Positions 48,101-59,760 of a DNA stretch of 64,000 nucleotides are shown here, piece after piece. Each line of letters starts with the position of its first letter. Within the stretch, counting starts at the first letter, position 1. Under the pieces are notes generated by a model. It worked only from the letters and a program-made list of their open reading frames with translations. It made no database searches and was not told where the DNA came from. The translations under genes and the position numbers were made by a program. The DNA is from Vigna angularis (Eukaryota > Streptophyta > Magnoliopsida > Fabales > Fabaceae), in assembly GCF_016808095.1 (NCBI RefSeq), contig NC_068970.1, positions 37,358,630 through 37,422,629 on the forward strand, read 5' to 3'.

Positions 48101-49620
48101 TTTGTTTTGTTTCTATCCAACATTTTTCACATGAATTTATCAAGATTATAAAAAAAAAAACTCACAATTTATTTCTGACAATAAATAAATATAAAAATAT
48201 TCATCCTAGCTATAAGCCTCTATTTCCCCCTTTTGTACAGTTTACTTTATCATATTTTATTTTATCTATGATAATATAGAATAAGATTTTATATTTGACA
48301 TACATAATTCTTTTTATTTTATTTTTAATCATATTTTGAAGTCATAATACGAACTTTATAATGAAAATATAAAAATAAAAGTACAGTCCAAAAAAGAAAA
48401 CAGAAATTAACAAGTAAAAGTGTTTAGAATGTTTGATTGATCAAACTTTTCGTATTATTATAGTATAATGTGTTATAAATAATTATTACATGTATATAAC
48501 AAAAAAATCATATAAAATAAAAATTATATATATATATATATAACAGTTAATAAAAAATTGCAATCTCTTGGAAAACCCAAAGCCCGATAAACGTGTCCCA
48601 ACAAGATTTTTCTTTAAAGAGTCCCCACACAATAATTTACACAGGCAAATCACTGATTTTTCTGGAAATGACTGTGACCATATCTGCAAATAGCATTTAT
48701 TAACACATTTCAATGGGTTTGAAAATGATATGCTAGAAATGTGCAAATGCAGAAATGGCTGAAACAAATTTAAGAGATTTGATAATTTGTCTGCTCTAAA
48801 GTAAGGAAAAACAGTTTTGGTAACCAAGATTACTCTCTAAAGTGCAAGTTGGATCCCATTTAAATTAAAGAATTTAACCCCTGTGAAGCGAAAATAGGTT
48901 TAAAAGAATTGAGCAAACAGTAAGTGACCAGTCACTGAGATTAACTAGAACACAGTCACTAAGGTTGAAATTCAGCAATGTACAAGAGTGAAAACTAAAC
49001 AGCCATGCAGCAAGAGCAGATAAAGATGGAAACTTACTGTTGAGATGGACCCCCCTGGGTGTATTAGCATGCAAAACTGTGGTTGAAGCAGACACATCAG
49101 AAGCAAGACGAGTCATCTCAACTGAGCAATCAAATGACTGAGTTGGATTCTCAACTTTCACCCTGAATGCTACCAAAGCATCCATTTGCTTATTCAGCTC
49201 AGCTGCTTCCTTCATTACTTCTTCAACTTTGGACCTATAGAAGCTCACCACTTTGTTGAACTCATCATCAAGCCTCCTAAAGTACACCAACTCGTACTCT
49301 CCACCTTCTTCTGAAGCCATGAGAAAGGTAGTTTCGTAGTTTTCATTACCATCTCGCAGCACTGAGTGCACCAAAATGGGTTGGCTCTCAATGTCCTGCT
49401 CGGGGCTCAAGGGTTGGTAGTGCCTCTGTGTGAGGCCACTGAAAGTTCTGTGGAGTGATAACTTTCGCTTTAGACCTGATGGGCTGGCACTGGAATGAGT
49501 CTTGTTTTGCTGCTTGTGAAGTATGATATCTTTCAAGAGGGATTTCAGGTAGCCATAATTCATGTATGCTTGCTGCCATTCTGGTACCATTTGTGCAGCA
49601 AATTCCTTCCCAAACTTCAT
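42118..49620 (-). CDS. PHO1-H3-like: PHO1-family phosphate exporter (SPX-EXS), upstream tandem copy
   Basis: Thirteen exons: 49038-49620, 45385-45751, 45251-45299, 45098-45169, 44871-45000, 44560-44680, 44183-44441, 43992-44096, 43857-43901, 43585-43734, 42943-43221, 42350-42486 and 42118-42229. They sum to 2,409 nt, or 802 residues. Exons 3-12 equal the sister gene's in length and phase; exons 1, 2 and 13 differ by multiples of three. The SPX domain starts [16 protein letters not shown]. The transmembrane part and EXS domain ([22 protein letters not shown]) are conserved, and the tail is a longer Asp/Glu run. All introns are GT-AG except intron 6, which begins GC. Intron 1 is 3.3 kb and holds a decayed copia element in the gene's own orientation. 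Intron 11 contains an LTR-like repeat. The open frame suggests a functional phosphate transporter, perhaps with changed expression. Confidence 0.93.
42571..42760. repeat. diverged LTR-like insert in intron 11 of the upstream PHO1 gene
   Basis: Starts TGTTGGAAATATAAGTATGAG and follows the 26811-27010 solo LTR in order (GTCTAA, the ATATAAA box, GTCTTAAAGTCTTGG, TAGACTCAT). It is clearly the same family but older. The far end could not be fixed. Confidence 0.6.
44558..44559 (-). other. non-canonical GC splice donor, intron 6 of the upstream PHO1 gene
   Basis: The exon end TTTACAG is followed by GCAAAT, where the sister gene has CATAG followed by GTAGTT at the same codon phase. Using this GC keeps the exon at 121 bp, the same as in the sister gene. 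No GT within the next few bases would keep the frame. Confidence 0.75.
46134..47516 (-). pseudogene. decayed copia gag-pol fragment in PHO1 intron 1
   Basis: Minus-strand pieces in copia order. A gag start ([36 protein letters not shown]) lies at about 47320-47460 and is truncated. A protease-to-pre-integrase region follows ([69 protein letters not shown]; 46857-47277). Integrase remnants are at about 46440-46860 ([15 protein letters not shown]) and 46134-46382 ([19 protein letters not shown]). Reverse transcriptase and RNase H are missing. There are many stops and frameshifts. A TTGGTGTGG primer-like word sits at its 5' edge (about 47508-47516). Confidence 0.8.
47517..47940 (-). repeat. probable 5' LTR of the intronic copia element
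   Basis: Lies directly upstream of the primer-like word, as read on the minus strand, and ends ...ACA at 47517 (top strand TGTAAGG). It contains GGTTCAACCG and ACACCGGTGC words typical of LTR U3-R DNA. The outer border is not determined and no 3' LTR was found. Confidence 0.5.
47941..49037. other. rest of intron 1 of the upstream PHO1 gene
   Basis: AT-rich intronic DNA with a (TA)9 microsatellite at about 48525-48542. A minus-strand frame of 113 codons (48486-48827) shows no similarity. Confidence 0.5.
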
Positions 49621-50403
49621 TTTCTTTTCTTTTTGGCTTTTTTGTGCAACCTTGATTCTAGCTTTTATGAAGAGTGATGATGCAGAAGTAATGGATTACA
49701 CTATCTGGCAAGCGAGAACAAAAAAGTGCTTCCTTCGGATAGTCTTTTCCAAGACCAAGTTTTTATTGCAGAAGGTGGAGTCCACGCTGTCCCATACGGG
49801 CATTAATAATTGGTTAGGTTCTTTCTTTTTCACTTTGATTTGGTAACTTATATATATTATTATATAATACTCGATATAACAAAAATAAGTTAAAATTGTA
49901 TAAATATCTTAAAACTTACTCAGTCCTATCAATTTAAATAATTGCGGACTTCGACTACACCAAATTTGTTGTGATTCGTGGCTGTTTTTAACGTATGCAA
50001 TTTCAGTTTGAATAATAAGTACAGTTGATTTAAAGGAATTAATGAGCTTTAATGTTAAACATTTAACCTAATATTTCGATTACTTTGAATTTTGGAAAAA
50101 AATAAATCAAATTAAATGTTAGGCTACACATACGCAAATTATTTAGTTGATATCCCAGCAAATTTAGTTTTTGTTTATACACAATACTCAAGTTTGAAAT
50201 AATTAATTTAAATTACAAATTTTAGATATTTTAATTATTTTAGTGCAAATATAGAAATTATTAGAATGTGTAGATTTGAAAATTTTCTGAATTATCAAGA
50301 AGAACTACATATAATGAAAGTTGTTTTTGTAGTATCAACTTAATACAACAAAGAATTAGTATAGATAAAATACAATATAAAATTTTAAATCCTAAACAGA
50401 GAT
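49621..50403. other. upstream region of the upstream PHO1 gene
   Basis: Putative promoter and leader. The minus-strand TATA-like word TAATATATATAAGTT at about 49850-49864 is a candidate, about 230 bases before the ATG. The region ends at the solo LTR at 50404, leaving under 0.8 kb of non-repeat promoter. Confidence 0.4.
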
Positions 50404-52883
50404 TGTAACATCCCAAAATATAGTAATTACCATAGATTAGAATTAATTACAATTAACAGTTAAAACATGCAGTTTTAATACTAAGCACAAAGATTCCAAA
50501 ACCGAACGTTCTCACGTACAGAAGTAAAATACCATACAGCAGTATTTCCAGAGTTAAAAGACGAACGGTTTTACAAACTTTAACCGAACGTCCAAAAGCT
50601 AACATAAAACGAAAGCTACAACTAACGAGCGCTCTAGGGCTCGGCTTTAACCTCTACTTCAACCAGATTGGCGTCCTCCAAATTTTCTTCTTCCAGCGCT
50701 TCTTCAAGCAACGCCTCCCCGTCTGCTCACATCCACACGGATGATCATTGCATAGACAAGACGAACGTTCAAGGACGAACGACAACACAAGGAAAGAGAC
50801 ACAGGGTAAGCTTAAATAGTTTAATTCATACAACCCATATAACAATTTAACATAAACAATTAACATACGAGACATATAACAATACATCAAGGCATAAAAT
50901 AAATCATCCAAACTCTCATAAGACCGACCGTCCGGACTGTATGAATCCATGTAACTACAGGCGTTCTTGCACTCGGGTGGTGTGGTAACTGAAAACACTC
51001 ATCAGCTGCCACCCGAGGTTAACCCTATCAGTCCAAAGTACTCAAGAGGACTAGGGCCTCCTGCCATTCCCACACATGACCTACTCCCCTCTACTTGAGG
51101 ACGAGCACTCACGGAATATCAGGATGAACAGCCATCAGTAATTTTACCATGGTTATACTATACAACTCATCATATTCAAATTAGAGAGACGTTCCTCCTT
51201 GGAACGCTCGTTCAAATTCCAAACTCATAGTTTCATCTCATATATGGTTCGCACATTATATACTTCCCTCAACGTCACATTTTCACTCTTAGTTCCACTT
51301 CCCTAAAAAGACGAGCGTTCAGACCCCTTCATAATGAGGACGAACGTCATCATGATACCGAGAGACACTCGTTTCTGACAGAAGAAAAATGAACGTCTTT
51401 CCGAGAACGAACGTTGTGACCACTTGAATCAACTACATGGACTGACTCTAGAACGATTTAACTGATACTTAGAATAATTTACTTTCAAGGACATTAGATC
51501 GAATCCAAGTGAATAAAACATCATAAGACTTTTAGATATTAAAACGGATACGAATTTATAAGAGGTACTACCCGCCAGTCAATGACCGGACGCGGTAGCG
51601 GATATCAAATTACTGTTTGGACGAACGCTAATTAACTTTATGGACGAACGCTATTTCCATTCAGGACGAACGCTACTATCGCTCGTTGTAGTTTACGGAA
51701 AGGACGAGCGTTCGGTCTGAGACCGAACGCCACTTAGGACGAACGCTCGATACAAGACCGAGAGCCCATTTGGACGAACGCTCGTTCTTAAGCCGAATCC
51801 TTTCCAAATGAAAGAACTCTTATTCTAAATCAATTTCCAGGAAAAGCCGAACGGTAGAAGACCGTTCGATGACGAGCGTGCATTATCAAAGTAAGGACTA
51901 TTATATTTTCCAGATTTTTCATCTACAATAACTTCACATTTTTCATACGATTCATATTATCATACATAACTTACAGAAATCATCCATTTTCCAATTCATA
52001 CATTTCAGACTCAACATACCGTTCATACAATATCACTCATACACAACCAGTGCAACAGGGTTCGTTCAATCACAGTTAAACATCATGCATTTCATATATT
52101 CAGTACAATTCATGCTTTCACACACATTATACAGTATCAATTAAATTACTAAAGCTTCCCTTACCTGGTCTAGCAGTGAACTTCCAAATACAATGGCTTT
52201 TGACTCGCCCAACTAGGGTTTTTCTACACTCAACGTGCTTCTCAATGTTTCACTGCTTCTAACCAAAAGAAACGTAGGAGAACTTAGTTTTTATTCTAAC
52301 ATGCAGCGGTACCAGGGTCCGCATGTAACTCAGAAAGGAACGTTTAGAGTTTGAGAACTTACCGGTTACAGAACTCTAAAGCGTTCGGTTCCAGTGAGAG
52401 CTCACGACGCCGTGAATGATCCTACGGTTTCTGAAATGGAATCGGAGAGGTTGGTGGTGAGTTATCTTAGAGAGAAGATGGAGCGGTTTTAGAGAGAAGT
52501 TGGAGAAGAAGAAAGCAAGAGTTTCGTGAGGAAGAAGATGAATGCACGGAATGATGGGAAGTGTTTTCAGAGAAATCATTTTCCTCCCCCACGTCAAACG
52601 GACATGCACTCCTGTACTGCCACCTGGTTCCCACTACAGATCTTAGAAACTTCTAACGTGACAGACGGCGTCAGCGCATGCAGAGGGTGATTTCCCTTCC
52701 CACGCAGAACGAACGTCCATTCTCATCATGCCACTTGTTTTCCACTACCGTTTTTAGAACGATCCAGCCGTGACACTTGGCGAGCGCATGCAGAGGGGGT
52801 GTGAGAGGATTTTGACGTGGCACGGCGCATTTAATGGTGATCAAAATGTGGGATTTGGTACGTTAAATATTCAGGGTTTCACA
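50404..52883. mobile_element. 2,480-bp solo LTR
   Basis: Starts TGTAACATCCC and ends GGGTTTCACA, so it has TG...CA with imperfect inverted ends. It is flanked by a perfect 5-bp duplication GAGAT (50399-50403 and 52884-52888). No primer site, gag-pol or second LTR lies inside or beside it. Its length and TGTAACATCCC start suit the long LTRs of plant Ty3-type elements, though the superfamily is not proven. The interior is rich in GACGAACG and ACCGAACG words. Open frames inside (for example 52376-52609) have no domain. Confidence 0.8.
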
Positions 52884-52888
52884 GAGAT

Positions 52889-53543
52889 CATGAATAAAGA
52901 AATATAAATCTTAAATCCTAAACCTAAACAGAAATCATGAACAGAGAAAATGACTTATAATTTTCTTCTAAAAATGAGGTCTTGTAAAATGAGGTTGTTA
53001 GGAGATATGACTTCAAGACAAAAACTATCATGTATGAGTGTAACAACTTCTGTAGATTATAAATATATTTAGAACTTTTTCTTTTTAAGTCGTTAATAAT
53101 AAAAATTACTTTATAAAAAGATTTGAGTAGGAAAGTGAATTCTACAAGTTTTCGTATATTTATTTATTTCAATTATATTGTATCTTTGTTTTTATTTTTT
53201 TTCATTTTTATTTGAATTCTCATCTGATTTTCAATTTTAATTAATTTAATTTTATTCATATTTTTATTGTAATAATTATAAACTTAAATAATTATACATT
53301 TGTGATTTTCACGCATAAGTTTTTATGGTCACGTTCTTATAATCATATCATTTTCCGATGTACGGGAATGGATCGTGTCAATTAAGTTTAATAATCTTTT
53401 ACTAAAAGACAATTTCTCTAACAAAGTTGTTACTGCGTATAATGACTTTAATATAATAAAATTTTATATAATTAACGATATCATTAAGAGAGAATTCGTG
53501 TTTATGTGTTGATAGTTGACTTGGATTTTATGAAAAAAAATTC
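52889..53543. other. AT-rich DNA without recognisable features
   Basis: No gene or repeat boundary is seen between the solo LTR and the foldback element. Confidence 0.4.
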
Positions 53544-53812
53544 AAGTTTGACAAGTGAGTCTCTTTATTTTATTCCTTAACCTCCAAAATTTCAATTTTA
53601 TTTTTTTATTAAGAATTAATCGATTTTAAAAATTATTAAAAATTTTACATATTTCGAAACTTGTTAAAACTAGTTGACAAGATTTTAATCGGATTTTTAA
53701 AAGTTAGTTAAAAAAATTCTTTATACTTTTGAAAGTTAACTAAGAAAAAAAATTTAATCAATTTTTGAAAATCGATTAAAGTTTTTTCTTCAATTTACTT
53801 TCTGATTTACAA

Positions 53813-53851
<39 letters not shown>

Positions 53852-54340
53852 TTTAAAATATTTTTTGCTTTTAATTTTTTATATTATTATTATTTTAACA
53901 TTATTATTAATTTTTTTTGCTTTTAATTTTTTAATATGTATTATTTGTTATTATTTAATATTATATTCTATAAATTCAAATATTAATGTATATTAAATTA
54001 TATAAAAAATACATAATTAAATAATAATTTATTAAATTAAAAAATATTACTATTATTATTATTATTACTATTATTATTAAATTAAAAAAGATTATTATTA
54101 TTAGTATAAAAAAAAGTAAACTAAAATAAAAAAGTTTAAAAAAAAATAAGGAACCTTAACCGGTTTTGGAATACTGGTTAAGAATTTTCTTAACCGGCTT
54201 ATCCAGTTAAGATTTTATCAATTTTTAAAATGTATAAAATTCTTAACTGATTTTCGAAAATCGGTTGGTTCTAGATAAATTGAAATTTTGGAGACATAAG
54301 AAGAAAATAAGGAGTATAGAAAGAATCACTATTGACAACT
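53544..54340. repeat. foldback (inverted-arm) element of about 0.8 kb
   Basis: The left arm (53544-53780) and right arm (54150-54340) are inverted relatives. CTCCAAAATTTCAATTT on the left matches the complement of AAATTGAAATTTTGGAG on the right. Both arms are full of (G)ATTTT(A/T)AAAATCGATTAA / AACCGGTT pairs. The centre holds (AAT)n/(ATT)n runs that are themselves palindromic. It suits a MITE or Mutator-like foldback; no target duplication was fixed. Confidence 0.55.
53811..53852. repeat. (AAT)n followed by (ATT)n microsatellite
   Basis: About nine AAT units run directly into five or six ATT units, forming a perfect hairpin-capable palindrome. Confidence 0.9.
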
Positions 54341-55259
54341 TTAAAAAAATGTCTAAAGTTATAGATGAGAGATACAATTGATGTATTTATAATAAATAAA
54401 ATTTTATTTCCTTATTCTTTCCTTCTAGAACTTTTATATTGTAAGTTCTTTAGTTAATCTTCGTTTAATCTCAAATCAGATAGGTACTAACAAAGTATTT
54501 CTTTTTTCAAAATTGAGTAAGTTTTTGTTCTATCTTTTTTTAGAGTTAAATATGTGTTTTCAAATTTTGTATCCTTTTACGGTTGCATGTAATTCATTTT
54601 TTTTCTTAAATGGACTTCGTGCATGTTGGTAAATTTAGTCCTCTGCTCAAATCACTTATTTGATCTCTTTTGTGTGTAAAAATAGTGTTTTTTTTTGTGG
54701 GAAGGGTTGCGAGAAGGTATTTAGGATCTTAGAAACTTCAATTGAGGTGAATAAGCTAAGTTTGTCATTATTTTTTTATTTTTTATTTTTTATTGTGGTA
54801 TTGACTATTGCATGTTTAACGTGGTTGAAGATTTGGGTTGGGTGATAAATGTTGATGCTGAAATTAGTTATTTAATTTTTTTAGTATTGAAAAAAAGTTG
54901 AGAAATTTGCATTATATAGACAAATTGAGAGTTTATTTGATATCTTAGTATTTTGGTGTTTCATCAATTTATATTATGAATATGTTTTGAGAAATGATGT
55001 GTGAATTTTGATCATGTAGAATTATAAGTTTGAGTGTTGTTGTAATTATGTGTTCTTGTAGATGTGGTATGTTATGCTAAGATTTTGTTTGTTGATCAAG
55101 TGTGGATTGGTAGTAGTGAGTTGATGTGAATGATAAGGAGTGAATAAGAAATTTTGGTTACTGAAATTGATCAGCGTAGTATCATTTAGAAAATATTTTA
55201 AAATAAGTTTGAGTTGAGAATTGTGAAAGATGTCAAATTAAGTAGTTGAACAAGTTATA
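54341..55259. other. AT-rich DNA with a fragment of a dispersed repeat
   Basis: At 54541 the word AGAGTTAAATATGTGTTTTC resembles the start of the repeat at 59570. No gene is present. Confidence 0.35.
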
Positions 55260-56560
55260 ATCTTATTTTCATGAAACATTTGATGTGGAGTTGAATGGTG
55301 GTATGGTGGCGGTGAGGGCCAACTTAAAAATCCAAAATTAGTGGTAAATTTTGTGACAGGATGTTAAGCGGTGGTTTTTTTCACTAAGCGATGGTTTCTG
55401 CCATTAAGCGGGCTCAAGTCAGTTAGCTCCAGTGACCTTGACGTTGAGCATCAGTTTTCATTGTTGAGCTCTCTCAAATTAGAGAGCTCCAAGGGTTGCT
55501 AGGGTTGAGCATCAAGCACTCCCTAAACAGTTAGCCTTTGTGCACACTAGCCTTAAGCGCACACTAGCCTTAAGTGCGCCCTAGTATAATTGATTGTCAA
55601 TTTGTGTTGTGTTACGCTTTGATGTTTTTCATTGTCTATGGTTATGTAATCTTCTGATTTATGATTTTCATATGATTATTGGTGTGATTCAAGGTTGAAA
55701 TGTATGATTGATAGTGATGTGAGATTTCTGGGAAAAGAAATCATATTTGATGTAATTAAGTAATGTGTGCATTAATGTAAGGAGTCACTATTGGAGGTTT
55801 ATCCTAATACTCTAATAATCATTCAAACTCATATAAAATATAATGAGTTATGTGGTGAGAGTGACAGGATGTCCTAGTTTAATACTTTACTTTGATTATA
55901 GACTGTGTGTGGTAGGGTGAAACCCATTGACAATGGTTCTACATAGTAGTAGAGGTCACCACAAGTGCGAGACCACTAAGAATCATACGTCAATGCAATA
56001 TCTGGATAATTGAGTCTAAAATTTTCCTTTGTTTGTGAAATGTATGTCTTCATGAATGTTTGGTGTATGAATGTGGGATGAAAATGTAATAATAATAATG
56101 TTTGATGTTATAATTTAGTTTTGTTGTTAATCTTTTGAGAGACATTTGTACTACTTTTGAGAGACATTTCCTAGAGTTATAATTTTTGACATATGTTGTG
56201 ATGTTATGGTGATACATGGGATAACTTGATAATTGATAATATCATTTTTTTTGTTTATTTTTATCTTTTATTGGTATTTTTATTATTATGTTTTTAAATG
56301 ATGAAAGATTTATTAAATAATTGTAGAAAACATAAGTATTTTATCTTTTATTAATATTTTGATTATTATGTATATAAATAATAAAGATTTTATAGATACA
56401 TTTGGAAAAGATGAGTATTTGGTTCATAATTTTGTAGATAAGTGAAAATCATTAGAGATTAAAAAATATATCAACAAAATCAGTTATCAACGGAGTTGGT
56501 TACTTTAATTATAAATTCAAATACAAATTTTAAGCCTAGTCTAATTTTGAAAGTCTTTAA
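55260..56560. mobile_element. possible decayed LTR (Ty3-type) fragment
   Basis: Contains recurring TTAAGCG / TTGAGCATC / AGCTCC words at 55370-55580, including a duplicated CACACTAGCCTTAAG, and a CACCACAAGTGCGAGACCAC block at 55950. These are reminiscent of long legume Ty3 LTRs. No ends, primer site or proteins were found. Confidence 0.3.
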
Positions 56561-58182
56561 AGAAAAGGCTCTATGAGTTCAAAATTAACCCCTCTTTTAG
56601 GGAAGAGATCTTGATCTTTTTTTAGGGAAATACACATTATGGAAGCTCGAGGCATTAATTATTATTCTTTTTCTAGTGTTTATGTATAGGAGTAACTAAG
56701 TCCCTTGTTTATGGGGTTTGGATGCAATGTATCTTAATTCTTTGTGATTTCTGCTATTTAATATATTTATTTTCTATTGGTCTCATGTTTTATTCATTGA
56801 TTGCATATTTGTGAGTATTTGATAATTGGATACAATATTAGAACCTATAATAGAATAGAACAACGTATCTAGACATAAAGTTTATCATTAGTTATTCTTA
56901 ACATTTGAACTCATTGCTTAATGAAGACTATTCATAAAAAAAAAGATTTAAGACATTAAGGGTTTTATTAATAAGTTTAGACTTGTCTTTAAGATATTAG
57001 GACTTGTTAAATAGTGGTGTGAATGCTAAAGTAGGAATATTAGATGTATATATTTTAGTGTTTCCATATATAATTGGTGAATGAAATCTAACCTAGTCAA
57101 ATCTTTACTGAATTTGTTAATTTCATATTTAAATGCTTTCTATAATTTAGAATTTAGCTTATTAAAATTTTATTCCTTTTATTATTTTAAATTGTCTGGA
57201 TTTATATTATGAAAAATTATATCTGAATTTATATACTATTTGATATACTTATCAATATTATAATATAAGTATGATAGAAATTTGTAACTTATGAATTGTA
57301 ATGAACCTATAAGATAAGATTTTGTTTTAGTATAAATACTATGTTAAGATGAGATATTACATATATAATTTCAATGTATCATCTATTTAAGTTTGTATTA
57401 TTTAAGTTGATATTAAAATTGACTTCATACAGATAATGAAAATCATTTTTCCATTTATCATAATTTATATATTTTATCAAATACTTATAGTTTGATAATT
57501 TCTGCTAGAAATTGGATTATAGTAAAAAAAATCCTAAAAAATTCAACGTAACTTAATACAGGTTTTTTACTTAAATATGAAAGAATAATTCATATGTTAG
57601 TAAATTAAAATAAAGAAAAGTAAAAAAGTGAAGTTATCAAGAATTGTGACGATTTTTTTTAAAAAAAGTCATTAGAAAATCATAACAACTTTAAACTATA
57701 TTTGATTATTCTTTTACTTTTTATGACCTTATACCTGCATCAATGTTTATTAATTATTTTAATTTCTCAAATAAATAAAAAAACTAATTGTTACATCTAT
57801 AAATAAAATAATATAATAATGTTTTAGTGATTGTTAAAGAAGAACTTGTTTATAACTATTAAAAAAGAAGAAGAAGCAGAAGCCAAGGTATGAAATTCTT
57901 CATTATCATGTCCTTCCATACTGTAAGTTATTCATAAGATGAGTTAGGGAAATGTAATTATTACAATGATTACAAAATAGGGTTGACTATCCTTCAAAGC
58001 TCCACACCTTTTAAAAAATTATTGAATAATTTAGTTTACATTTTTCTAAAAATGAAATAAAATTTAAAAATAATTTTATTGATAAAATAAAATTGCGTGA
58101 TCATTTTCAAATCTCAAGAAATCGGGGAACATGTCGGAAAACAAATAAACCTACCATTACGTACCGATGATACTCAATTATT

Positions 58183-58233
<51 letters not shown>

Positions 58234-59560
58234 AAGAGTAAATAAAATTAATTGTATTAAACTGTTAAAAAATATATTAAACTCACAAAAATAATTTTGA
58301 ATTGAAAATTAGTTCTCATGATGATCTGAACTAAACTACATTTCATTCTAACAAACTAAATTATTATTTAAATTTTTTTAAAAAAATTAATTAAGTTGAT
58401 AAGAAATATTTATCTTTACTTAAAAATATAAGTTACCTTAAAAGTAGAAAAAATTAAAAACTTGAGACGTATCAAGTCAAGCTAAAATTCAATCAAGTCA
58501 ATTTTGACTAAAAATTAATAAATTAAATTAAAAAATCGTAAATAAAACTCAATCAAATTAGTTACCAAAATTTAATCGTGTTAACTCTATTAAAAATCGA
58601 ACAAAATTTGATTAGAATGACAGTGACTAAAACTAGATCGAGTTGGTTTTGACAAAAAAATCAATCAATTTTAACGAAATTAAACCCAACTAATCGATTG
58701 ATTTCAACCAAAACAACTGTGATCGAAACTTAATTGAGTTAATCTCAATTGAAATCGGCTAACCGAATCCATTCTGATTACAAATTAACGAAATTTGATC
58801 AAGACTACCACGGATTATCGAGACACTTTTTATTTGGAAGAAACGAATTCATATCTTGTCAAAATTGTTTGAGTTTTGTCAAAATCTTGGAGAAGAATAA
58901 AGTTTATCATATATTTTATTATTTCTTAATTCATGTTGATGGTAGGATAGACATGTGATGTGGTTTCTGAAAAGATGTATCAGCTTTTTCTGTTCGTAAA
59001 TGTCATTGATGTGTTTGTTTTCTTCTGGATTTACTTTACAACTCATGCATGTTGTACATCAGGCCTTGTCCTTTTGTGTTTGTAGGGTTCCTTTCTCACA
59101 TTTCGAATTTGTTGGTTAGTGCTAAACCAAGATATCTGTAATAAATCTTTAAATTTTGGTGAAAAAAAAAATTAAATAACGGTGGTCAGTGCTATGAAGA
59201 GTGAACCCACTGCATTAAATTTTCTTAATGGTACATTTTTTTATTATTACCAACTCTCTTCCAAATGCTAATTTAATGAAAATAAGTTTAGGTTATATTT
59301 AATAAGCAAGTTAAATGTTTGTTTAAATATCAGGATCTTACTATAAGAAAATATATTTCTTCGCATATTAGTAATGTTTTTTCTCATTTACTCTTTAAGT
59401 ATATTTGCACTGCTATGATACTATTTTATTTATTTTGAATGAAAATTTAATTGTTGTAATAAATTTTGTTATATATATATATATATATATATATCAGTTT
59501 TAAATTTAATATATATTTTTATGATGTTTTGTTTAATTTTGATATATTACTTTGGAAACT
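56561..59560. other. 3 kb of AT-rich DNA with no gene seen
   Basis: Only short frames. Two microsatellites are present: (AT)23 at 58185-58230 and (AT)12 at 59471-59494. The region 58490-58760 has repeated AATCGA / AATCAAATT words of a simple repeat. Confidence 0.5.
58185..58230. repeat. (AT)23 microsatellite
   Basis: Perfect 46-bp dinucleotide run, probably length-polymorphic. Confidence 0.95.
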
Positions 59561-59569
59561 TAAATTTAT

Positions 59570-59760
59570 AAGAGTTAAATATATTTTTAGTCTCTCAACT
59601 ATCAAACGTTTTTAGGTTTAGTCTCTCCTTCAAAGTTTGCTTCATTTTCACCTTTCTCTTTAATGAAACTGTAATTTTTATTTATCTGTGACCAACAACG
59701 TTAATTTTTTTTTTACCTGACTAACGGTATGTCATGTGTAAGGCCAATTCTAATTTTATT
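59570..59760. repeat. dispersed legume repeat (TTAAATATATTTTTAGTC type)
   Basis: The block containing AGTCTCTCAACTATCAAACG and CTGTGACCAACAACGTTA closely recalls a common legume interspersed repeat associated with non-autonomous elements. Assignment is from memory and ends were not determined. Confidence 0.45.

Noticed and set aside
50404..52883. Calling the 2.5-kb TG...CA segment a complete retroelement
   Set aside because: No primer-binding site, internal coding region or second LTR is present. A solo LTR explains it better.
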